DNA of 64,000 bases from Bufo bufo. Taxonomy: Eukaryota > Chordata > Amphibia > Anura > Bufonidae. A model generated the notes under the pieces. It worked only from the letters and a program-made list of their open reading frames with translations. It made no database searches and was not told the DNA's origin. The translations under genes and the position numbers were made by a program. Below are positions 14,295-27,025 of this stretch, piece by piece. The stretch is from assembly GCF_905171765.1 (NCBI RefSeq), contig NC_053397.1:3490946-3554945 (forward strand), in the 5' to 3' direction. How positions within the stretch are numbered: the first letter of the stretch is position 1; every line of letters begins with the position of its first letter.

Positions 14295-14373
14295 CCAAGG
14301 ACCTGGTGACCCGGCTGATGGAGGTGGACCAGGACCAGCGGGTGACGGCGGCCGATGCCATCAGTCATGAATG
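14295..14373 (+). CDS. CAMKV: CAMKV exon: end of kinase-like domain
   Basis: This 79-bp exon lies between TCTCTGCAG and GTGACGTT. It encodes AKDLVTRLMEVDQDQRVTAA then DAISHEW, with the Trp codon split across the junction. The Arg in QRVTA is the conserved subdomain XI Arg that pairs with the APE Glu. HEW closes the kinase fold. The intron before it (13981-14294) holds no recognised element. Confidence 0.95.
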
Positions 14374-14820
14374 GTGACGTTTCACTTCTGTCCCACTACA
14401 GTCATTATTCATTCCCATCATGTCCCAGCATGTAGAGGTAAACTCCATACACATTCATTAGCAGATCCCACTCCTGGCCCCATCTGGTGGCATAGCCACC
14501 TGTGGTCCGTAGACAGGACCCTCAGTGACTGGGGGCTTACATCATGTTCCAGAGTGCTGCTAGGTGGGAGACAAACAACCACTTACTTCAGTGGTGACAT
14601 GTACCAGTAACAGACCCGCCACCTGACCGCCATCGGACGTGGCTGCGCCCTCGGGAGCCACCTGCTCTAGATTCCATGATATCATTTATAAACTGCTGAA
14701 GGCTCAGGAGACAGAGCAGCAGCCTGAGCCACTGATGAGGCAGGGGGTGTAGTCACCCCAGCTGTGCAGGGTAAAGCATGGAGGATAGAGCAGAGCGCAG
14801 ATGATCTCAATAAACAGTGA

Positions 14821-15131
14821 GGGTCCATTTATACATCCGTGTGTGTTTTGCGGATCCACGGAGCCGCAAAACACGGACAGCGGCAATGTGCGTTCCGCAT
14901 TTTGCGGACCGCACATTGCCGGCACTAAGAGAATATGCCTTTTTTTGTCCGCTATTGCGGACAAGAATAGAACATGTTCTATTTTTTTCAGGATCGGAAT
15001 TGCGGACCCGGAAGTGCGGGTCCGCAATTCCGGATCGGGGCCGCACGTCGTGCAGCCCCATAGAAATGTATGAATCCGCAATTCCGTTCTGCAAAATGCG
15101 GAATGGAATTGCGGATGTGTGAATAGAGCCT
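14821..15131. mobile_element. Palindromic MITE in a CAMKV intron
   Basis: The ends are imperfect inverted repeats: GGGTCCATTTATACATCCG on the left and, reverse-complemented, GGCTCTATTCACACATCCG on the right. The inside is full of nested short palindromes around TCCGCA/TGCGGA, such as those near 14841-14876 and 14995-15036. There is no coding capacity. The TATTCACACATCCGC type of end is familiar from non-autonomous DNA transposons that are very numerous in frogs. I see no clear target-site duplication, so the superfamily is not assigned. Frames open across it on both strands are a consequence of the palindromes. Confidence 0.75.
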
Positions 15132-15328
15132 TAGACTCACAGATTTAGAGATCAGCGTTCCTGGAGCAGAATACCACTGAAGTCAGTAATAAAGTACACA
15201 GACCTGAGTGTAAAACCTGAGCCTCAGTGATCGCTGTGATAACTAACAATCATCAATGACCACGACCCCGACCTGAGCCCCACTCGGCTCAAGCTACATC
15301 AGTAATTACCTGTAATCATCTGTTACAG

Positions 15329-15416
15329 GATTTCTGGGAACGCAGCATCGGACAAAAACATCAAAGATGGTGTCTGCGCTCAGATCGAGAAAAACTTTGC
15401 TAAAGCCAAATGGAAG
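15329..15416 (+). CDS. CAMKV: CAMKV exon: start of calmodulin-binding region
   Basis: This 88-bp exon starts after CTGTTACAG and ends at donor GTGAGAAG, in phase 0. It encodes ISGNAASDKNIKDGVCAQIE followed by KNFAKAKWK. The NFAKAKWK stretch begins the regulatory and calmodulin-binding helix, as in CaMKI and CaMKII. The minisatellite that fills the next intron starts only about 24 bp after the donor site. Confidence 0.95.
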
Positions 15417-18400
15417 GTGAGAAGTTTCTTGTATCTGTCTCTATAATACTGCTCCTATATACAAGAATATAACTACTATAATACTGCTCCTATATACAAG
15501 AATATAACTACTATAATACTGCTCCTATATACAGGGATATAACTACTATAATACTGCTCCTATGTACAGGAATATAACTACTATAATACTGCTCCTATAT
15601 ACAAGAATATAACTACTATAATACTGCTCCTATGTACAAGAATATAACTACTATAATACTGCTCCTCTGTACAAGAATATAACTACTATAATACTGCTCC
15701 TATGTACAAGAATATAACTACTATAATACTGCTCTTATGTACAAGAATATAACTACTATAATACTGCCTCCTATGTACAAGAATATAACTACTATAATAC
15801 TGCTCCTATATACAAGAATATAACTACTATAATACTGCTCCTATATACAAGAATATAACTACTATAATACTGCTCCTATGTACAAGAATATAACTACTAT
15901 AATACTGCTCCTATGTACAGGAATATAACTACTATAATACTGCCTCCTATGTACAGGAATATAACTACTATAATACTGCTCCTATGTACAAGACTATAAC
16001 TACTATAATACTGCTCCTATGTACAAAAATATAACTACTATAATACTGCTCCTATATACAAGAATATAACTACTATAATACTGCTCCTATGTACAAGAAT
16101 ATAACTACTATAATACTGCCCCTATGTACAGGAATATAACTACTATAATACTGCCTCCTATGTACAAGAATATAACTACTATAATACTGCTCCTATATAC
16201 AAGAATATAACTACTATAATACTGCTCCTATGTACAAGAATATAACTACTATAATACTGCCTCCTATGTACAAGAATATAACTACTATAATACTGCTCCT
16301 ATATACAAGAATATAACTACTATAATACTGCTCCTATGTACAAGAATATAACTACTATAATACTGCTCCTCTGTACAAGAATATAACTACTATAATACTG
16401 CTCCTCTGTACAAGAATATAACTACTATAATACTGCTCCTATATACAAGAATATAACTACTATAATACTGCTCCTATGTACAAGAATATAACTACTATAA
16501 TACTGCTCCTATGTACAAGAATATAACTACTATAATACTGCCTCCTATGTACAAGAATATAACTACTATAATACTGCCTCCTATGTACAAGAATATAACT
16601 ACTATAATACTGCCTCCTATGTACAAGAATATAACTACTATAATACTGCTCCTATATACAAGAATATAACTACTATAATACTGCTCCTATGTACAAGAAT
16701 ATAACTACTATAATACTGCTCCTATGTACAAGAATATAACTACTATAATACTGCTCCTATGTACAAGAATATAACTACTATAATACTGCCTCCTATGTAC
16801 AAGAATATAACTACTATAATACTGCTCCTATGTACAAGAATATAACTACTATAATACTGCCTCCTATGTACAAGAATATAACTACTATAATACTGCTCCT
16901 ATATACAAGAATATAACTACTATAATACTGCTCCTATGTACAAGAATATAACTACTATAATACTGCTCCTCTGTACAAGAATATAACTACTATAATACTG
17001 CTCCTCTGTACAAGAATATAACTACTATAATACTGCTCCTATATACAAGAATATAACTACTATAATACTGCTCCTATGTACAAGAATATAACTACTATAA
17101 TACTGCTCCTATGTACAAGAATATAACTACTATAATACTGCCTCCTATGTACAAGAATATAACTACTATAATACTGCCTCCTATGTACAAGAATATAACT
17201 ACTATAATACTGCCTCCTATGTACAAGAATATAACTACTATAATACTGCTCCTATATACAAGAATATAACTACTATAATACTGCTCCTATGTACAAGAAT
17301 ATAACTACTATAATACTGCTCCTATGTACAAGAATATAACTACTATAATACTGCCTCCTATGTACAAGAATATAACTACTATAATACTGCCTCCTATGTA
17401 CAAGAATATAACTACTATAATACTGCCTCCTATGTACAAGAATATAACTACTATAATACTGCTCCTATGTACAAGAATATAACTACTATAATACTGCCTC
17501 CTATGTACAAGAATATAACTACTATAATACTGCTCCTATGTACAAGACTATAACTACTATAATACTGCCTCTTATGTACAAGAATATAACTGCTATAATA
17601 CTGCTCCTATGTATAAGTATATAACTACTATAATACTGCCTCCTATGTACAAGAATATAACTACTATAATACTGCTCCTATGTACAAGACTATAACTACT
17701 ATAATACTGCCTCTTATGTACAAGAATATAACTGCTATAATACTGCTCCTATGTACAAGAATATAACTACTATAATACTGCCTCCTATGTACAAGAATAT
17801 AACTACTATAATACTGCTCCTATGTACAAGAATATAACTACTATAATACTGCTCCTGTATACAAGAATATAACTACTATAATACTGCTCCTATGTACAAG
17901 AATATAACTACTATAATACTGCCTCCTATATACAAGAATATAACTACTATAATACTGCTCCTATGTACAAGAATATAACTACTATAATACTGCCTCCTAT
18001 ATACAAGAATATAACTACTATAATACTGCTCCTATGTACAAGAATATAACTACTATAATACTGCTCCTATGTACAAGAATATATCTACTATAATACTGCT
18101 CCTATGTACAAGAATATAACTACTATAATACTGCCTCCTATGTGCAAGAATATAACTACTATAATACTGCTCCTATGTACAAGAATATAACTGCTATAAT
18201 ACTGCTCCTATGTACAAGAATATAACTACTATAATACTGCCTCCTATGTACAAGAATATAACTACTATAATACTGCTCCTATGTACAAGAATATAACTAC
18301 TATAATACTGCTCCTATGTACAATAATATAACTACTATAATACTGCCTCCTATGTACAAGAATATAACTACTATAATACTGCCTCCTATGTACAAGAATA

Positions 18401-19336
18401 TAACTACTATAATACTGCTCCTATGTACAAGAATATAACTACTATAATACTGCTCCTATATACAAGAATATAACTACTATAATACTGCCTCCTATGTACA
18501 AGAATATAACTACTATAATACTGCTCCTATGTACAAGAATATAACTACTATAATACTGCTTCTATATACAAGAATATAACTACTATAATACTGCTCCTAT
18601 GTACAAGAATATAACTACTATAATACTGCTCCTATGTACAAGAATATAACTACTATAATACTACCTCCTATGTACAGGAATATAAAAACTATAATACTGC
18701 TCCTATGTACAAGAATATAACTACTATAATACTGCCTCCTATGTACAAGAATATAACTACTATAATACTGCTCCTATGTACAGGAATATAACTACTACAA
18801 TACTGCCTCCTATGTACAAGAATATAACTACTATAATACTGCCTCCTATGTATAGGAATATAACTACTGTAATACTGCCTCCTATGTACAAGAATATAAC
18901 TACTATAATACTGCTCCTAGGTACAAGAATATAACTACTATAATACTGCTCCTATGTACAAGAATATAACTAGTATAATACTGCTCCTATGTACAAGAAT
19001 ATAACTAGTATAATACTGCTCCTATGTACAAGAATATAACTACTATAATACTGCCTCCTATGTACAAGAATATAACTACTATAATACTGCTCCTATGTAC
19101 AAGAATATAACTACTATAATACTACCTCCTATGTACAAGAATATAACTACTATAATACTGCTCCTATGTACAAGAATATAACTAGGGGTGCACCGAAATT
19201 CCGGCAGCCGAAAATATCGGCCGAAAATGCACCTAATCCACTTCGGCTGATATTGTTACATATCGGCCGAAAATATGGGGTGTGGGATTTGTCACCCACC
19301 ATCTGCGGGCGGGCGCCGGGCGGGCGGTTTACTTTG

Positions 19337-19576
19337 TCACTGCATCTTTATTTTACCTTACAATCGTGAGGCTCCAGTAACTAACAACTCTGCAGGCAGA
19401 GCGGAGGCCGGCGTAACGTCACTTACTCACGTGACGCGCCTGCTCCGCCTCCTTCATTCATAAAGTGGGCGGAGCAGGTGCGTCACGTGAGTAAGTGACG
19501 TTACGTCGCCCTCCGCTCTGCCTGCAGAGTTGTTACTGGAGCGTCAAGATTGTAAGGTAAAATAAAGATGCAGTGA
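19337..19576. repeat. 240-bp imperfect palindrome inside the MITE
   Basis: The arms run from TCACTGCATCTTTATTTTAC on the left to the matching complement ending AGATGCAGTGA on the right. The centre is near 19456. The inner arms contain CTCACGTGACG and its complement plus GTAACGTCACTTAC, so the palindrome carries paired E-box (CACGTG) and CRE-like (ACGTCA) sequences. A transcript through it could fold into a hairpin of about 110 bp. The same structure occurs at about 23451-23690 in the second copy. Confidence 0.85.
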
Positions 19577-19765
19577 GTGATTAGTCTGCTGTGAGCAGCA
19601 GGGCCGGGGCTGTTATGGGTAGGGGGATCGGTCTATGGCACTGCTATGGGGAGGGGGGATCTGTGCACTGTTATGGGGAAAGGGATCTGTGCACTGTTAT
19701 GGGGAAAGGGATCTGTGCACTGTTATGCCCATAACAGTGCACATATCCCCTTTCCATAACAGTGC

Positions 19766-20019
19766 ACAGATCCCCCTCTCCATAACAGCGCCACCCACAG
19801 ATCCCCCTCTCCATAACAGCGCCACCCACAGATCCCCCTCTCCATAACAGCGCCACCCACAGATCCCCCTCTCCATAACAGCGCCACCCACAGATCCCCC
19901 TCTCCATAACAGCGCCACCCACAGATCCCCCTCTCCATAACAGCGCCACCCACAGATCCCCCTCTCCATAACAGCGCCACCCACAGATCCCCCTCTCCAT
20001 AACAGCGCCACCCACAGAT
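19766..20019. repeat. 31-bp tandem array inside MITE copy 1
   Basis: There are about eight copies of ACAGATCCCCCTCTCCATAA + CAGCGCCACCC. Single inverted and diverged units (GGGATCTGTGCACTGTTATG) precede it at about 19650-19740, so the array probably grew from one half of an older inverted pair. The equivalent array in the second copy, about 23880-24133, also has eight units, with one CCTTAACAG variant at about 24049. Confidence 0.9.
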
Positions 20020-23000
20020 AAATTTCATTCATGAAAAAAAATTATTAATAAAATCATTAAAAAAAAAGTATTTTAAAAGTATTTGGGCAAAAAGGCAGTT
20101 TCGGTTTTCGGTCAAGGGCATCCTGAATTTTCGGTTTCGGTTTCGGACCAGAATTTTCATTTCGGTGCACCCCTATAACTACTATAATACTGCCTCCTAT
20201 GTACAAGAATATAACTACTATAATACTGCTCCTATGGACAAGAATATAACTACTATAATACTGCCTCCTATGTACAAGAATATAACTACTATAATACTGC
20301 CTCCTATGTACAAGAATATAACTACTATAATACTGCTCCTATGTACAAGAATATAACTACTATAATACTGCCTCCTATGTACAAGAATATAACTACTATA
20401 ATACTGCTCCTATGTACAAGAATATAACTACTATAATACTGCTCCTATGTACAAGTATATAACTACTATAATACTGCTCCTATGTACAAGAATATAACTA
20501 CTATAATACTGCCCCTATGTACAAGAATATAACTACTATAATACTGCCTCCTATGTACAAGAATATAACTACTATAATACTGCTCCTATGGACAAGAATA
20601 GAACTACTATAATACTGCTCCTATGTACAAGAATATAACTACTATAATACAGCCTCCTATGTACAGGAATATAACTACTATAATACTGCTCCTATGTACA
20701 AGAATATATCTACTATAATACTGCTCCTATATACAAGAATATAACTACTATAATACTGCCTCCTGTGTACAAGAATATAACTACTATAATACTGCTCCTA
20801 TGTACAGGAATATAAAAACTATAATACTGCTCCTATGTACAAGAATATAACTACTATAATACTGCTCCTATGTACAAGAATATAACTACTATAATACTGC
20901 CTCCTATGTACAAGAATATAACTACTATAATACTGCCTCCTATGTACAAGAATATAACTACTATAATACTACCTCCTATGTACAAGAATATAACTACTAT
21001 AATACTGCTCCTATGTACTAGAATATAACTACTATAATACTGCTCCTATGTACAAGAATATAACTACTATAATACTGCTCCTATGTACAAGAATATAACT
21101 ACTATAATACTACCTCCTATGTACAAGAATATAACTACTATAATACTGCTCCTATGTACTAGAATATAACTACTATAATACTGCTCCTATGTACAAGAAT
21201 ATAACTACTATAATACTGCCTCCTATATACAAGAATATAACTACTATAATACTGCCTCCTATGTACAAGAATATAACTACTATAATACTGCCTCCTATGT
21301 ACAAGAATATAACTACTATAATACTGCTCCTATATACAAGAATATAACTACTATAATACTGCTCCTATGTACAAGAATATAACTACTATAATACTGCTCC
21401 TATGTACAAGAATATAACTACTATAATACTGCCTCCTATGTACAAGAATATAACTACTATAATACTGCCTCCTATGTACAAGAATATAACTACTATAATA
21501 CTGCCTCCTATGTACAAGAATATAACTACTATAATACTGCTCCTATGTACAAGAATATAACTACTATAATACTGCCTCCTATGTACAAGAATATAACTAC
21601 TATAATACTGCTCCTATGTACAAGACTATAACTACTATAATACTGCCTCTTATGTACAAGAATATAACTGCTATAATACTGCTCCTATGTATAAGTATAT
21701 AACTACTATAATACTGCCTCCTATGTACAAGAATATAACTACTATAATACTGCTCCTATGTACAAGACTATAACTACTATAATACTGCCTCTTATGTACA
21801 AGAATATAACTGCTATAATACTGCTCCTATGTACAAGAATATAACTACTATAATACTGCCTCCTATGTACAAGAATATAACTACTATAATACTGCTCCTA
21901 TGTACAAGAATATAACTACTATAATACTGCTCCTGTATACAAGAATATAACTACTATAATACTGCTCCTATGTACAAGAATATAACTACTATAATACTGC
22001 CTCCTATATACAAGAATATAACTACTATAATACTGCTCCTATGTACAAGAATATAACTACTATAATACTGCCTCCTATATACAAGAATATAACTACTATA
22101 ATACTGCTCCTATGTACAAGAATATAACTACTATAATACTGCTCCTATGTACAAGAATATATCTACTATAATACTGCTCCTATGTACAAGAATATAACTA
22201 CTATAATACTGCCTCCTATGTGCAAGAATATAACTACTATAATACTGCTCCTATGTACAAGAATATAACTGCTATAATACTGCTCCTATGTACAAGAATA
22301 TAACTACTATAATACTGCCTCCTATGTACAAGAATATAACTACTATAATACTGCTCCTATGTACAAGAATATAACTACTATAATACTGCTCCTATGTACA
22401 ATAATATAACTACTATAATACTGCCTCCTATGTACAAGAATATAACTACTATAATACTGCCTCCTATGTACAAGAATATAACTACTATAATACTGCTCCT
22501 ATGTACAAGAATATAACTACTATAATACTGCTCCTATATACAAGAATATAACTACTATAATACTGCCTCCTATGTACAAGAATATAACTACTATAATACT
22601 GCTCCTATGTACAAGAATATAACTACTATAATACTGCTTCTATATACAAGAATATAACTACTATAATACTGCTCCTATGTACAAGAATATAACTACTATA
22701 ATACTGCCTCCTATATACAAGAATATAACTACTATAATACTGCTCCTATGTACAAGAATATAACTACTATAATACTACCTCCTATGTACAGGAATATAAA
22801 AACTATAATACTGCTCCTATGTACAAGAATATAACTACTATAATACTGCCTCCTATGTACAAGAATATAACTACTATAATACTGCTCCTATGTACAGGAA
22901 TATAACTACTATAATACTGCCTCCTATGTACAAGAATATAACTACTATAATACTGCCTCCTATGTATAGGAATATAACTACTGTAATACTGCCTCCTATG

Positions 23001-23298
23001 TACAAGAATATAACTACTATAATACTGCTCCTAGGTACAAGAATATAACTACTATAATACTGCTCCTATGTACAAGAATATAACTAGTATAATACTGCTC
23101 CTATGTACAAGAATATAACTAGTATAATACTGCTCCTATGTACAAGAATATAACTACTATAATACTGCCTCCTATGTACAAGAATATAACTACTATAATA
23201 CTGCTCCTATGTACAAGAATATAACTACTATAATACTACCTCCTATGTACAAGAATATAACTACTATAATACTGCTCCTATGTACAAGAATATAACTA

Positions 23299-24281
23299 GG
23301 GGTGCACCGAAATTCCGGCAGCCGAAAATATCGGCCGAAAATGCACCTAATCCACTTCGGCTGATATTGTTACATATCGGCCGAAAATATGGGGTGTGGG
23401 ATTTGTCACCCACCATCTGCGGGCGGGCGCCGGGCGGGCGGTTTACTTTGTCACTGCATCTTTATTTTACCTTACAATCGTGAGGCTCCAGTAACTAACA
23501 ACTCTGCAGGCAGAGCGGAGGCCGGCGTAACGTCACTTACTCACGTGACGCGCCTGCTCCGCCTCCTTCATTCATAAAGTGGGCGGAGCAGGTGCGTCAC
23601 GTGAGTAAGTGACGTTACGTCGCCCTCCGCTCTGCCTGCAGAGTTGTTACTGGAGCGTCAAGATTGTAAGGTAAAATAAAGATGCAGTGAGTGATTAGTC
23701 TGCTGTGAGCAGCAGGGCCGGGGCTGTTATGGGTAGGGGGATCGGTCTATGGCACTGCTATGGGGAGGGGGGATCTGTGCACTGTTATGGGGAAAGGGAT
23801 CTGTGCACTGTTATGGGGAAAGGGATCTGTGCACTGTTATGCCCATAACAGTGCACATATCCCCTTTCCATAACAGTGCACAGATCCCCCTCTCCATAAC
23901 AGCGCCACCCACAGATCCCCCTCTCCATAACAGCGCCACCCACAGATCCCCCTCTCCATAACAGCGCCACCCACAGATCCCCCTCTCCATAACAGCGCCA
24001 CCCACAGATCCCCCTCTCCATAACAGCGCCACCCACAGATCCCCCTCTCCTTAACAGCGCCACCCACAGATCCCCCTCTCCATAACAGCGCCACCCACAG
24101 ATCCCCCTCTCCATAACAGCGCCACCCACAGATAAATTTCATTCATGAAAAAAAATTATTAATAAAATCATTAAAAAAAAAGTATTTTAAAAGTATTTGG
24201 GCAAAAAGGCAGTTTCGGTTTTCGGTCAAGGGCATCCTGAATTTTCGGTTTCGGACCAGAATTTTCATTTCGGTGCACCCC
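23299..24281. mobile_element. hAT-like MITE, copy 2 (duplicated with its flanks)
   Basis: This 983-bp element is nearly identical to the one at 19185 and has the same ends and the same TATAACTA flanks (23291-23298 and 24282-24289). The differences I see are a 6-bp loss in a TTTCGG run near the right end and one base in the 31-bp array. The surrounding minisatellite variants also match those around copy 1. This is therefore a segmental copy and not an independent insertion. Confidence 0.88.
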
Positions 24282-26346
24282 TATAACTACTATAATACTG
24301 CCTCCTATGTACAAGAATATAACTACTATAATACTGCTCCTATGGACAAGAATATAACTACTATAATACTGCCTCCTATGTACAAGAATATAACTACTAT
24401 AATACTGCCTCCTATGTACAAGAATATAACTACTATAATACTGCTCCTATGTACAAGAATATAACTACTATAATACTGCCTCCTATGTACAAGAATATAA
24501 CTACTATAATACTGCTCCTATGTACAAGAATATAACTACTATAATACTGCTCCTATGTACAAGTATATAACTACTATAATACTGCTCCTATGTACAAGAA
24601 TATAACTACTATAATACTGCCCCTATGTACAAGAATATAACTACTATAATACTGCCTCCTATGTACAAGAATATAACTACTATAATACTGCTCCTATGGA
24701 CAAGAATAGAACTACTATAATACTGCTCCTATGTACAAGAATATAACTACTATAATACAGCCTCCTATGTACAGGAATATAACTACTATAATACTGCTCC
24801 TATGTACAAGAATATATCTACTATAATACTGCTCCTATATACAAGAATATAACTACTATAATACTGCCTCCTGTGTACAAGAATATAACTACTATAATAC
24901 TGCTCCTATGTACAGGAATATAAAAACTATAATACTGCTCCTATGTACAAGAATATAACTACTATAATACTGCTCCTATGTACAAGAATATAACTACTAT
25001 AATACTGCCTCCTATGTACAAGAATATAACTACTATAATACTGCCTCCTATGTACAAGAATATAACTACTATAATACTACCTCCTATGTACAAGAATATA
25101 ACTACTATAATACTGCTCCTATGTACTAGAATATAACTACTATAATACTGCTCCTATGTACAAGAATATAACTACTATAATACTGCTCCTATGTACAAGA
25201 ATATAACTACTATAATACTACCTCCTATGTACAAGAATATAACTACTATAATACTGCTCCTATGTACTAGAATATAACTACTATAATACTGCTCCTATGT
25301 ACAAGAATATAACTACTATAATACTGCCTCCTATATACAAGAATATAACTACTATAATACTGCCTCCTATGTACAAGAATATAACTACTATAATACTGCC
25401 TCCTATGTACAAGAATATAACTACTATAATACTACTCCTATGTACAAGAATATAACTACTATAATACTGCTCCTATGTACAAGAATATAACTACTATAAT
25501 ACTGCCTCCTATGTACAAGAATATAACTACTATAATACTGCCTCCTATGTACAAGAATATAACTACTATAATACTGCCTCCTATGTACAAGAATATAACT
25601 ACTATAATACTGCTCCTATGTACAAGAATATAACTACTATAATACTGCCTCCTATGTACAAGAATATAACTACTATAATACTGCTCCTATGTACAAGTAT
25701 ATAACTACTATAATACTGCCTCCTATGTACAAGAATATAACTACTATAATACTGCTCCTATGTACAAGAATATAACTACTATAATACTGCTCCTATGTAC
25801 AAGTATATAACTACTATAATACTGCTCCTATGTACAGGAATATAACTACTATAATACTGCCTCCTATGTACAAGAATATAACTACTATAATACTGCCTCC
25901 TATGTACAAGAATATAACTACTATAATACTGCCTCCTATGTACAAGAATATAACTACTATAATACTGCCTCCTATGTACAAGAATATAACTACTATAATA
26001 CTGCTCCTATGTACAAGAATATAACTACTATAATACTGCCTCCTATGTACAAGAATATAACTACTATAATACTGCTCCTATGTACAAGTATATAACTACT
26101 ATAATACTGCCTCCTATGTACAAGAATATAACTACTATAATACTGCTCCTATGTACAAGAATATAACTACTATAATACTGCTCCTATGTACAAGAATATA
26201 ACTACTATAATACTGCTCCTCTGTACAAGAATATAACTACTATAATACTGCTCCTATGTACAAGAATATAACTACTATAATACTGCCTCCTATGTACAAG
26301 AATATAACTACTATAATACTGCTCCTATGTACAAGAATATATCTAC

Positions 26347-27025
26347 AGACCATCTACCGGCCTCCTACGGACAGTTACATAAAGCTGTATGGTGACAGTA
26401 TATACAGAATAGAGCGTGTTCTGCAGATGGTTGCTCCTGGGTTTCTCTGCGCTCCTCTCTCTCAGCAGTCTCTGTAATGAGGACGTCTCCTCGATCTTCT
26501 GTGACATTACTGATGTCTTGAGGCTTTTTCTCTCTGCTGATATGGCGTCGCTGTGCTCGTGCAGTTGACCTCGGCTCGCTCATTACAATCTGCTTGTGTG
26601 GATTTGAGGCTTGTAATGTATTTAGCGGTAAATAAAATGGTGCTCATTTCCATCTGCAGCGTGTGATTAGCATGTAATGTGCTCAGCACATGTCAGCGTC
26701 TCACATGCACATGACATGATCCCGCTGCTCTCAGCATCTTAGTCTCAGAATTACACTTTCTCTTTATAAGGCGCAGTGACCGGCGGCGGCTGAGTGGAGC
26801 ACAACTCCCAATGTGGATCATCCTCTGTAGAGCAGGTTCTTTATGATGGTGTAATAAGTGCTGACTTCACCATCAGACACGGTTAGCATGGAGCTCTCAT
26901 CTACCCAGATCTAGTGACCAGCTCCACCAGCCGCTGCAGACAGGGTCCTCGCTGGTCTCCATTATGGCGTCCAAACCTAGACTCCAGAAGGATCCAGTGT
27001 TTGCTATCGCTAAGGTAGAGCCTTT
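26347..27025. other. CAMKV intron spacer between two minisatellites
   Basis: About 680 bp of non-repetitive intron sequence separates the 35-bp and 21-bp arrays. I see no exon, RNA gene or transposon end here. Short open frames on the minus strand have no recognisable protein content. Confidence 0.7.

Larger units (their letters stand above)
19185..20173. mobile_element. hAT-like MITE, copy 1, inside the 35-bp array
   Basis: This 989-bp non-autonomous element has inverted ends GGGGTGCACCGAAAT / ATTTCGGTGCACCCC and is flanked on both sides by TATAACTA (19177-19184 and 20174-20181). An 8-bp duplication and this type of end fit the hAT superfamily. Because the flank is itself repetitive, the exact end base could be off by one or two. 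Inside are CGGCCGAAAA motifs near the left end, a 240-bp palindrome, a 31-bp tandem array and an A-rich stretch. There is no transposase. The open frames over the 31-bp array on the minus strand are repeat artefacts. Confidence 0.85.
15441..26346. repeat. 35/36-bp AT-rich minisatellite with ~4.1-kb internal duplication
   Basis: The unit is AATATAACTACTATAATACT followed by GCTCCTATGTACAAG (35 bp, or 36 bp when GCCTCC replaces GCTCC). Without its two MITE insertions the array is about 8.9 kb, or roughly 250 units. It starts about 24 bp inside the CAMKV intron. A segment of about 4.1 kb (roughly 17.1-21.2 kb) is repeated at about 21.2-25.6 kb with the MITE at the same place. Rare variants such as CAAGACTATAAC at 17543 and 21621, or TGTACTAG at 21015 and 25123, track the two copies. 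A smaller 600-bp duplication joins 16261-16680 and 16861-17280. Confidence 0.96.

Noticed and set aside
14801..15122. Overlapping frames on both strands as a small gene
   Set aside because: They coincide with a palindromic MITE rich in TCCGCA/TGCGGA hairpins.
19671..20032. Three overlapping minus-strand frames of about 110 codons
   Set aside because: The 31-bp repeat (three units = 93 bp) cycles through all frames and yields the same peptide in each. The identical situation recurs at 23785-24142.
15441..26346. CRISPR-like repeat array
   Set aside because: The repeats are contiguous with no unique spacers, no cas genes exist, and the context is a vertebrate intron.
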